NCBI GenBank assembly: GCA_026708185.1
Contig: JAPOVK010000032.1
Location: 1 to 64,000 of the forward strand
Length of the DNA stretch: 64,000 nt
Direction: 5' to 3'
Source of the DNA: Gammaproteobacteria bacterium
GTDB lineage: Bacteria > Pseudomonadota > Gammaproteobacteria > Pseudomonadales > Azotimanducaceae
A model generated the notes under the pieces. That model did no database searches and had not been told where the DNA came from. It saw only the letters and a program-made list of their open reading frames with translations. The position numbers and the translations under genes were made by a program. Positions 52,677 to 64,000 of the stretch are shown in pieces; within the stretch, counting starts at the first letter, position 1; each line of letters starts with the position of its first letter.

Positions 52677-53372
52677 ATGGACGTCCCACGTACGCCAGCT
52701 CCCTTGCAGGCGCGTGCGGAAGACACGCGCCAGACCATTCTCGACTCGGCCGTCGCGCTCTACCTGAGCCGGGGTGCCGAGAACACCACTGTCAGCGCGA
52801 TCATCCGCGGCGCCCACGTCGGACGCACGACCTTCTATCGCTACTTCAAGGACGCGGACGACGTCCTGAACCATGCCGTGATGCGCGATTTCGCGTCGCT
52901 CATGACCGATTTCGAAACGCAACGCTACGAGCACCCTGGCCTCGACGAGCAACTCATCGAGGACACGATCTGGTTCATCCGGCAGTTTCGCCGGCGACCG
53001 GCCTTGAAGCTCTTGTTCGCCAACAACAGCCGCCAACTCTACGAGCGCATCGACGATGCGCTCGCCGGCGCCTTCCGCGCGGCGCTAGCCTGTTCGCGGC
53101 CGACCTACGAGCGTGCGCGGCGACAGGGGCGGCTGCGGGAGGGGGTCACCCTGCACAAGTACGTCGAATGGTGCATGTTCATCGTGATGTCCTTGCACAC
53201 GGTGAATTTCCCGTTCGCCGCGAACGAGTTCCGCCTGCGCGAGATGCTGAAGGACTTCGTCGTGCCGTCGCTCATCGTGACCGACGCGGGTGATGCAACT
53301 CGTGGCCACTCGCCGGCGGACGGCGGCGGAGGCGTGGAGCGCCTGTTCGGCACTGATCGACGTCCGGCTTGA
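52677..53372 (+). CDS. TetR/AcrR-family transcriptional regulator
   Basis: A 231-residue repressor-type protein. The N-terminal DNA-binding domain is clear: EDTRQTILDSAVALYLSRG, VSAIIRGAHVGRTTFYRYFK (helix-turn-helix, residues about 39-58) and DADDVLNHAV. The C-terminal ligand domain is all-helical and its last 25 residues are a Gly/Asp-rich tail. It is divergent from the Rieske oxygenase, whose promoter carries a GGAACA/TGTTCC palindrome, so local control of the oxygenase by a small ligand is the simplest inference. Confidence 0.88.
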   Translation: MDVPRTPAPLQARAEDTRQTILDSAVALYLSRGAENTTVSAIIRGAHVGRTTFYRYFKDADDVLNHAVMRDFASLMTDFETQRYEHPGLDEQLIEDTIWFIRQFRRRPALKLLFANNSRQLYERIDDALAGAFRAALACSRPTYERARRQGRLREGVTLHKYVEWCMFIVMSLHTVNFPFAANEFRLREMLKDFVVPSLIVTDAGDATRGHSPADGGGGVERLFGTDRRPA

Positions 53373-53419
53373 TTGCGAGGCGATGGAGATCCTGGACGCG
53401 CCTCACGCGTCCGCTGGCG

Positions 53420-54878
53420 TCACGGCAGCTCCGTCGACCCGGTCAGGAATCGATCCACCTCGCGCGCCGCCTCGCGGCCTTCGTTGATCGCCCGGACGAC
53501 CAGCGACTGCCCGCTGCGGCAGTCGCCGGCCGCGAACACCTTGGGGTTGCTGGTCCGGTAGTCGCCTTTCTCGGCGAGATAGTTGGAGCGCTGGTCGAGT
53601 TCCAAGCCCAAGGGCTCGCTGACGTACGGCTCCGGACCGCGGAAGCCCATGGCGAGGAGCACGAGGTCCGCCTCGAACGTCTGTTCAGTGCCGTCGATCT
53701 TCTGGAAGTTCTCGTACTCGGCGGCGGTGAGCGATGACACCTTGCCGTTGCCGTCGTCGTGGAACTCCACCGCGGAGGTCCGGTACTGGCGGGGGTCGCG
53801 GTTGAACTTGGCGGCCGCTTCCTCGTGGCCGTAGTCCACGCGGTAGATGAACGGCCATGTCGGCCAGGGGTTGTTCTCCGCGCGGTCGGGGAAAGGCTCG
53901 GGGACGATCTCGAAATTGGTCAGCGTCTTGCAGCCGTGGCGCATGGCGGTGCCGATGCAGTCGGTGCCGGTGTCGCCGCCGCCGATCACGATGACGTTCT
54001 TGTCGCGGGCGGAGATGTAGCTGCCGTCGGCGTGGTTGCTGTCGAGCAGGCTCTTGGTGTTCTGGGTCAGGAACTCCATCGCGAAGTGCACGCCGTCGAG
54101 TTCCCGGCCGGGAATGGGCAGGTTGTTGGGAACGGTTGCGCCCGTGGTCAGCAGCAACGCATCGACGTCGTCGATCAGGTCGGTAACCGGCAACGTGCCG
54201 TTGGTGCCGTCGCCCACGTCGACATTCGTCACGAAGGTGACGCCTTCCTGGGCCATCAGGTCGACCCGACGCAGAACGATGTCCTTGTCGAGCTTCATGT
54301 TCGGGATGCCGTACATCAGGAGGCCACCGATGCGGTCCGCCCGTTCGTACACGGTGACCTGGTGGCCCGCCTTGTTGAGTTGCGCCGCCGCGGCCAGTCC
54401 GGCCGGTCCCGAGCCGACTACCGCCACCGATTTGCCGGATCGGACGGACGGCGGCATGGGGACGACCCAGCCTTCGGCGAAGCCGCGGTCGACGATCGCC
54501 ATCTCGATGTTCTTGATGGTGACCGCCGGGTCGGTGATGCCGAGGACGCAGGAACCCTCGCAGGGTGCGGGACAGACGCGGCCGGTAAACTCGGGGAAGT
54601 TGTTGGTCTTGTGCAGCCGGTCGAGGGCGTCGCGCCAATGACCGCGGTAGACGAGGTCGTTCCACTCCGGAATCAGGTTGTGGATCGGGCAGCCGCTGCG
54701 GCCGTGGACCATGTCCGGCGATTGGCAGAAAGGCACGCCGCAGTCCATGCAACGCGATGCCTGGGTGGTGAGCCGCGCCTCGTCGTGCTCGGTGTAGATC
54801 TCCTTGAAGTCGACGATCCGCTCGACCGCGTTGCGGTAGGGTGCGGCTTGGCGCGCGTACTCCTTGAAACCGGTCGGC

Positions 54879-54886
<8 letters not shown>
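53420..54886 (-). CDS. gltD: Glutamate synthase (NADPH) small subunit
   Basis: A 488-residue beta subunit. N-terminal Cys clusters for 4Fe-4S centres (CMDCGVPFC, then [12 protein letters not shown], then [12 protein letters not shown]), the FAD-binding [13 protein letters not shown], and the NADPH-binding [12 protein letters not shown]. The C-terminal [20 protein letters not shown] is typical. It passes electrons from NADPH to the large subunit. The GTG at 54886 overlaps the end of gltB by eight bases; the frame reaches 54940 within gltB without support. Convergent with the TetR gene. Ammonium assimilation. Confidence 0.95.
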
Positions 54887-59504
<4,618 letters not shown>

Positions 59505-59631
59505 TGGCCTGTTTCGTCGGGGGCGCACCGCGTAAGGCCAGCGCGGCCATGCGGCGCGGCGCGCGGTCCCGATCCACTTCTCAGTGCAAGCCCGCAAAAA
59601 TGGCAGAAATGCCCCGGTCTATCAAGTGGCT

Positions 59632-59661
59632 ATGCGGACGTGGGCCTTCGCGCACCGTCAC
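59632..59661. repeat. Dispersed intergenic repeat, copy 2
   Basis: It matches 8868-8897 in 25 of 30 positions (shared GCGGACGTGG and CGCGCACCG). Here the central palindrome is broken. It ends at the 3' end of the GNAT gene, touching its stop codon, in the gap upstream of gltB. Confidence 0.5.
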
Positions 59662-60533
59662 GGCAAGGGTCGTCGGGAGAAGCGGTACCAGTACTCGTAC
59701 AGGGTGTTGAAGCCGAGTCCGTCGTAGAGCGCCAACGCGGGGGCGTTGTCCGCCAACACCTGGAGGTAGGCATGGCTTGCGCCCATCGCGGTGGCATGGG
59801 CGAGCAGGCTCTGCACGAGGATGCGCCCGTAGCCGCGACGGCGACAGTCCGGGTGGGTGACGATGTCGAACAAGCCGGCGAGTTCGCCTTCGACCACGGC
59901 CATGCCGCACGCCACGGGCTGGCCGCCGTCGGCGAGCAAGCCGAATACCGTGTCGCCGCGGATGGCGCGCAGCACGCTGCCGTGCAGGTTCGCCGCCGCT
60001 TGGCCGTCGAGTCCGCTGTTCTCCAGGTGCCCCTTGAGCCCGGTCAGCTCGGTATAGGTCGTGAGGAACGAGCCGAGCGGTGCCAGGGCGAAACCGGGGC
60101 CGGGTGCCAGCGTCCCGGTGGCGAGGTTTCGATGCAGGACGCGGGCGCTTTCCTGTTGCTCATAGCCGCGCTCAGCGAGGGCTTCGTCGAGCCCGTTCGA
60201 GTCCTGCAGCGTCGTCAGCCGGAAGTACGTCGGCAGACCCTCGCGCGCGTAGAGATTCTCGCAATAGCGGACCTTCTCGAGTGGCGGTTGCGTCGACGGA
60301 TAGACCGCGGTCACCGAGTTCGCGCGCCGCGTGAAGCCCTTGGAGAAGCGCAAAACCCAGCCGTCCAGCAGCACTTGCTGCAAGGCGGGCCAGGCATTCA
60401 GCGACGCCTCCTCGACGCGCCGCGCCAAGGCGCCGTCCGGCGTCGTCTCGCGCAGGTCTCGTAGAACTTCCGCCACTGTCGGCCGCATTTCGAAGGGCGG
60501 CAGAGTGTGCCACACGCTCCATGAACAGCGCAT
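59658..60533 (-). CDS. GNAT acetyltransferase-like protein, two-domain
   Basis: A 291-residue protein. The C-terminal half is a clear GNAT core: GMAVVEGELAGLFDIVTHPD, then CRRRGYGRILVQSLLAHA (R-x-x-G-x-G) and AYLQVLADNAPALALYDGLG, the segment typical of RimI-like enzymes. The N-terminal half (WPALQQVLLDGWVLRFSKGF, RRANSVTAVYPS) is a degenerate second GNAT module, as in MddA/Eis-like tandem proteins. The ATG at 60533 has GAAGGA eight bases upstream; an ATG at 60488 starts closer to the conserved part. Substrate unknown. Divergent from the TauD gene. Confidence 0.8.
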   Translation of the reverse strand: MRCSWSVWHTLPPFEMRPTVAEVLRDLRETTPDGALARRVEEASLNAWPALQQVLLDGWVLRFSKGFTRRANSVTAVYPSTQPPLEKVRYCENLYAREGLPTYFRLTTLQDSNGLDEALAERGYEQQESARVLHRNLATGTLAPGPGFALAPLGSFLTTYTELTGLKGHLENSGLDGQAAANLHGSVLRAIRGDTVFGLLADGGQPVACGMAVVEGELAGLFDIVTHPDCRRRGYGRILVQSLLAHATAMGASHAYLQVLADNAPALALYDGLGFNTLYEYWYRFSRRPLP

Positions 60534-60592
60534 TGCGGATTCCTTCGAACCGTTACGAACCTTTTCGAGCGTCGTCCCAACCCGGCTGCGGT

Positions 60593-61462
60593 ATGCTCGA
60601 TGCCATGGGTTCGGAGTTCACGCTCGCGCCGCTCGACGGCAACTTTGGGCTTCTCGCCCGGGACATCGACCTGCCGGTCCTGTCGGACGCCGGGCTCAAG
60701 ACCCTTCTGCTCGCGCTCTACGAGAACCGTTTCGTGGTCGTCGAGACCGGCGGGCTTGAGCCCTGCGATTTCGTCGCGTTCGCGCGCCGCGTCGGCGAGC
60801 CGATCAGGCTGAGCGGGCACGAGGAGTTCCCGGAGATTGCGCGCATCACCAATATGGGTACGGACACGCGCTCGACCCGCAAAGGCGCGGCCCATTGGCA
60901 CACTGACCAGTCCTTTCGGGAGGAGTTGTCCTCCGTCACGATGCTGTACTCCGTGCAAGCGCCGAAGCGCGGTGGCGAGACCCGGTTCTGCGACATGGCT
61001 GGGGCGTATCGCGCGCTGCCGGAAGGCCGGAAAAGGGAGATCGCCGACCTCATGGTCGAGCACCGCCACGGCGTCTCCATCGCCGCGCGGCGCGAGGACC
61101 ACACGCCGATCCCGCCGCGGGGCTGGGACTATCGCACGGTCTACCACCCGCTGGTGCGCAGTCATCCGGTCACCGGTGCGAAGACCTTGTACGCGGTCAC
61201 CGGCACGAGCCAGGGCATCCGCGGGATGGAACGCGAAGCGGCCCGGGAACTCCTGACTGAACTCGGCGACCACGCTTTCCAAGCGCGCTTCTTGGCGGCC
61301 CATGCGCACCGCGTCCACGATTTGCTGATGTGGGACAACCCGACCACCATGCACAGCGCCTCGCCGATCGGCCAAGCGACTGGCGCCGACGACACGCGGC
61401 TGATCCACCGCATCAGTCTGCGCGGCTATCCGCCGATGTTCGGGGCTCACGTTGACGCCTGA
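60593..61462 (+). CDS. TauD/TfdA-family 2-oxoglutarate dioxygenase
   Basis: A 289-residue Fe(II)/2-oxoglutarate oxygenase. Metal ligands H103-x-D105 (HWHTDQSF) and distal H254 (NPTTMHSA); the 2-oxoglutarate-binding region includes DTRLIHRISLRGYPP with its conserved Arg. TauD relatives hydroxylate sulfonates, aryloxyacids or similar small molecules. Start ATG 60593 or 60605. Its stop overlaps the TTG of the Nudix gene by 11 bases, so the two are coupled. Substrate not inferable. Confidence 0.87.
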   Translation: MLDAMGSEFTLAPLDGNFGLLARDIDLPVLSDAGLKTLLLALYENRFVVVETGGLEPCDFVAFARRVGEPIRLSGHEEFPEIARITNMGTDTRSTRKGAAHWHTDQSFREELSSVTMLYSVQAPKRGGETRFCDMAGAYRALPEGRKREIADLMVEHRHGVSIAARREDHTPIPPRGWDYRTVYHPLVRSHPVTGAKTLYAVTGTSQGIRGMEREAARELLTELGDHAFQARFLAAHAHRVHDLLMWDNPTTMHSASPIGQATGADDTRLIHRISLRGYPPMFGAHVDA

Positions 61463-61925
61463 GTCGCACGTCCCCGATGACGGTGCGAGAACGCAAAGCG
61501 TTCTCGAACGCGCCCAAAGGGCGCGCTTCCTCATCATCGTCCAGACGCTGGTCTTCGACGACGCTGGCCGGCTGCTACTGCTGCGGCGCAGCAACACCGG
61601 GTTCATGGACGGCTGGTACTCGCTGCCGGGTGGCCATCGCGATGCCGGCGAGAGCGTCGTGGACGCCGCCCGGCGCGAGTGCATCGAAGAGGCCTGCGTG
61701 ACCGTGGAGCAGATCGAGCCGGTGGTGGTGATGCCCTACGCAGGGGGCGTGGACTTCATCTTCGAGGCCACGCGGTGGTCGGGCACGCCGTCGATCGGCG
61801 AGCCGGACAAGTGCGACGCGCTGACGTTCGCGGCGCTCGATGCATTGCCGGAACCGACCACCCGGTTTGTGAAGGCCGCCCTCGAATGCCGCGGCAACGG
61901 GGTCTGGTATCGCGAGTTCGAGTAA
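61452..61925 (+). CDS. Nudix hydrolase
   Basis: A 157-residue protein from the TTG at 61452. The Nudix box is GGHRDAGESVVDAARRECIE followed by EACV (G-x5-E-x7-RE-x2-EE), preceded by LLLLRRSNTGFMDGWYSLPG. It hydrolyses a nucleoside diphosphate linked to another moiety; the NUDT/MutT-like first strand and a Tyr/Phe-rich pocket suggest a nucleotide sanitising or sugar-nucleotide role. Overlaps the TauD-family gene and precedes mdh by 36 bases, so one transcript is possible. Confidence 0.88.
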   Translation: MTPESHVPDDGARTQSVLERAQRARFLIIVQTLVFDDAGRLLLLRRSNTGFMDGWYSLPGGHRDAGESVVDAARRECIEEACVTVEQIEPVVVMPYAGGVDFIFEATRWSGTPSIGEPDKCDALTFAALDALPEPTTRFVKAALECRGNGVWYREFE

Positions 61926-61961
61926 GATGCGCCGCCGTTTGTGGAGGATGAGGAGCTACCC

Positions 61962-62936
61962 ATGACCGACCCCGTGCGCGTCACGGTGACCGGTGCGGCC
62001 GGACAGATCGGCTACGCGCTGGTGTTCAGGATTGCCTCCGGCGCGATGCTCGGGCCGGACCAGCCGGTCATCCTGCAACTCCTTGAAATCCCGCCGGCGA
62101 TGGACGCGCTGCGCGGCGTCACCATGGAACTGGACGACTGTGCGTTTCCGCTGTTGCGCGGCATGGTGCCGACGGACGAACCGGACGTGGCGTTCAAGGA
62201 CGCCGACATGGCGCTCCTGGTCGGCTCGAGGCCGCGGACGGCGGGCATGGAGCGCAGCGACCTGCTAGAAGCCAACGCAGCCATCTTTTCGGTACAGGGC
62301 AAGGCGCTCAACGACCACGCGTCGCGCGACGTCAAGGTGCTTGTCGTCGGCAACCCGGCGAATACGAACTGCCTGATCGCCCGGAGCAACGCGCCGGATC
62401 TCGATCCGCGCAACTTCACCGCCATGACGCGTCTCGACCACAACCGCGCGCTCGGACAGCTTGCCGCCAAGACGGGTACGGCGGTGGATGACATCGCTGG
62501 TCTCGCGGTTTGGGGCAATCACTCGCCCACCATGTACCCCGACCTGACCCACGCGACGGTCGGCGGACGACCGGCACTCGAGCACGTGGACATGGACTGG
62601 GTCGAGAACGATTTCATGCCGACGATTCAGAAGCGTGGCGCGGCGATCATCGAAGCCCGAGGCGCATCGAGCGCGGCATCCGCGGCCAACGCGGCCGTCG
62701 ACCACGTTCGCGACTGGGTCGGCGGCACGGAGGGCATCGTCAGCATGGGAGTCGTATCCGACGGCCGCTACGGCATCGCGGAGGGCCTGATCTTCTCCTA
62801 CCCGGTGACGTGCGCGAACGGCGACTGGCGCATCGTCGACGGCCTCGCGATCGACGACTTCAGCCGCAGCAAGCTCGACATCACGGAGGCGGAACTCGTC
62901 GAGGAACGTGACGAGGTGGCGGGACTTCTCGGGTAG
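61962..62936 (+). CDS. mdh: Malate dehydrogenase (NAD, LDH-like dimeric class)
   Basis: A 324-residue enzyme. Dinucleotide-binding [20 protein letters not shown] (residues 8-27); [20 protein letters not shown]; active-site loop [18 protein letters not shown] with substrate-binding Arg; [20 protein letters not shown] with D159; catalytic H187 in [11 protein letters not shown]. This is the cytosolic-type MDH common in bacteria with a TCA cycle, interconverting malate and oxaloacetate. The ATG at 61962 has GAGGAG upstream. Length is typical. Confidence 0.95.
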   Translation: MTDPVRVTVTGAAGQIGYALVFRIASGAMLGPDQPVILQLLEIPPAMDALRGVTMELDDCAFPLLRGMVPTDEPDVAFKDADMALLVGSRPRTAGMERSDLLEANAAIFSVQGKALNDHASRDVKVLVVGNPANTNCLIARSNAPDLDPRNFTAMTRLDHNRALGQLAAKTGTAVDDIAGLAVWGNHSPTMYPDLTHATVGGRPALEHVDMDWVENDFMPTIQKRGAAIIEARGASSAASAANAAVDHVRDWVGGTEGIVSMGVVSDGRYGIAEGLIFSYPVTCANGDWRIVDGLAIDDFSRSKLDITEAELVEERDEVAGLLG

Positions 62937-62951
62937 CCGCCGCCTCGGCTG

Positions 62952-63797
62952 CTAATTCAACCAGTCGTTGAACTTGGCCTGGCGTTTCTCGTGGAATGCG
63001 CGCACGCCTTCGCGGGCGTCGGGATGGTGATCCGAAATACCGGTCTTGGCGGCGATCTCGTCCAGGCTCTGTTCCCAGTTCATCTCGGCGGCGTTGTAGA
63101 CCGAGCGTTTCAGTAGCCGCATGGACACCTGCGGCCCGTTGGCGAACTCCGTGGCGAGTTCCATGGCCCTCGCCTCGAGTTCGTCGGCGGCCGCCACCTC
63201 GTTGACGAGCCCGAGGGCCAGCGCCTCGTCGGCGTCGACGATCCTCTTCTTCATCAGGAAGTCCATCGTCCGCGCCACGCCCATCAACTGCACGAGCAGG
63301 TATTGCCCGCCCTCGTCTGGCAGCAGCCCGAAGCGCAGCGTCGCGCTGCCCATCCGCGCACCCTCCGCGGCGATGCGGAAGTCGCAGGAGAGCGCCAACG
63401 AGAACCCGGTCTGGATGGCCACCCCGTTGATGGCGGCGATGGTCAGTTTGTCGAGCCCGCGAATGGCCGTGTTGACCCGTTGCGAGATCGTGCGTAGGCC
63501 GTTGTAGGTCCCGATCCCGCTGTCGTGCCCGTGGCTGATCTCCGGGACCAGGGCTTCGCCGGGAATCTTGGCGCCGTAGCCCTTGAGGTCGTCGCCGGCA
63601 CAGAAGGCGCGACCCGAGCCGGTGAACACCACCACGCGCACGCCGTTGTCCATCTGCGCCTGCGTCACCGCCTCGACGAGGTCGCGCTTGATGGTGGCGG
63701 TCATGCCGTTCAGCCGCTCGGGCGTCGAGAACTGGAACCACGCGATGCCCGGATCGCGCAGCGTGACGTTGAAACCTCTGAATTCGCCGGTGTCCAT
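62952..63797 (-). CDS. Enoyl-CoA hydratase/isomerase family protein, atypical active site
   Basis: A 281-residue crotonase-fold protein. FQFSTPERLNGMT, the CoA loop GSGRAFCAGDDLKGYG and the second loop AAINGVAIQTGFSLALSCDF are clear. The usual G-G-x-x-E turn in the second loop is replaced by QTGFSLAL, so the first catalytic Glu of hydratases is missing; isomerase, hydrolase or decarboxylase activity is more likely. The C-terminus ends FHEKRQAKFNDWLN, typical of the family. Convergent with mdh (15-base gap); 20 bases downstream of the MBL gene on the same strand. Confidence 0.85.
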   Translation of the reverse strand: MDTGEFRGFNVTLRDPGIAWFQFSTPERLNGMTATIKRDLVEAVTQAQMDNGVRVVVFTGSGRAFCAGDDLKGYGAKIPGEALVPEISHGHDSGIGTYNGLRTISQRVNTAIRGLDKLTIAAINGVAIQTGFSLALSCDFRIAAEGARMGSATLRFGLLPDEGGQYLLVQLMGVARTMDFLMKKRIVDADEALALGLVNEVAAADELEARAMELATEFANGPQVSMRLLKRSVYNAAEMNWEQSLDEIAAKTGISDHHPDAREGVRAFHEKRQAKFNDWLN

Positions 63798-63817
63798 TGT
63801 GTTCCTTCGTGAATGTG

Positions 63818-64000
63818 TTACGAGCCGCCCATTACCTGCTTCCAGGTTGGCAGGTCCTTGACGGCGAGGTAGGCGTTCATGCGCTTGGTCTCGCCCATCG
63901 TGGCATTCGGCACTGCGCTGTAGTTGTGCCCCGGCAGCAGCAACGTGTCGTCGGGGAGCGCCTTGAGCTTCTGCAAACTGTGGTACATCTGCTCGGTGTC
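63818..64000 (-). CDS. Metallo-beta-lactamase-fold hydrolase, C-terminal end only
   Basis: Sixty codons enter from the right edge and end at a TAA (63820-63818). The piece LKALPDDTLLLPGHNYSAVP is the C-terminal metal-binding block (P-G-H-x-Y) of glyoxalase II/persulfide dioxygenase-like enzymes, followed by TMGETKRMNAYLAVKDLPTW, typical of the C-terminus of that group. The rest of the gene lies outside the window. It precedes the crotonase by 20 bases on the same strand. Confidence 0.75.
   Translation of the reverse strand, partial: DTEQMYHSLQKLKALPDDTLLLPGHNYSAVPNATMGETKRMNAYLAVKDLPTWKQVMGGS

Overview
High-GC chromosomal window (GC-rich at nearly all third codon positions) with short intergenic gaps, many overlapping stop/start pairs and frequent GTG/TTG starts. 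glnS (glutaminyl-tRNA synthetase), gltBD, lon behind a sigma-32-like promoter, an MdlAB-like exporter pair and a CysZ-like protein point to a proteobacterium, most likely an uncultured gammaproteobacterial lineage; this is inference from gene content. Many single-copy catabolic enzymes (enolase superfamily, Rieske oxygenase, phosphotriesterase family, crotonases, SDR, FAH, GST, VOC, TauD, a PhyH remnant) fit an aerobic heterotroph from a marine or host-associated setting. No rRNA, tRNA or CRISPR array was seen.

Layout. 1-3.8 kb: a truncated glycoside-hydrolase-like gene, a stand-alone Clp-N domain gene, a decayed phytanoyl-CoA dioxygenase and an enolase-superfamily enzyme. 3.9-13 kb: two ABC exporter half-transporter pairs on the minus strand, separated by a lone AbrB-like gene on the plus strand. 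13.3-21.5 kb: oxidoreductase, transglutaminase, glnS plus a PLP enzyme, and an SDR/crotonase/aspartic-protease operon. 21.7-25.9 kb: thiolase-like protein, alpha/beta hydrolase, small lipoprotein, Sel1 protein and a phosphotriesterase-family enzyme. 26.0-27.2 kb: a MerR/LitR-like regulator followed by a strongly supported, apparently unannotated structured small RNA gene. 27.2-33.3 kb: phosphotransferase, aminotransferase, membrane proteins, dUTPase, a TnpB element with an internal deletion and an RRM protein. 33.4-38 kb: lon and a PEGA/formylglycine-generating-like protein. 38-46 kb: small enzymes (GST, GNAT, VOC, AAC(3)-like, MBL, FAH, ADH) and a murA remnant. 46-54 kb: a secreted phosphoesterase, a repeat-built secreted protein and a Rieske oxygenase divergent from a TetR regulator. 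53.4-59.5 kb: gltD-gltB. 59.6-64 kb: GNAT, TauD-like dioxygenase, Nudix, malate dehydrogenase, crotonase and the end of an MBL hydrolase.

The most interesting item is the small RNA at about 27003-27150. It has a sigma-70 promoter, a three-way-junction fold in which three helices abut exactly, an exposed CTCCTCCC (anti-Shine-Dalgarno) segment, and a T-tract directly after the closing helix. A TGTACAGT motif in its promoter recurs upstream of the adjacent LitR-like regulator, suggesting the two form one regulatory unit.
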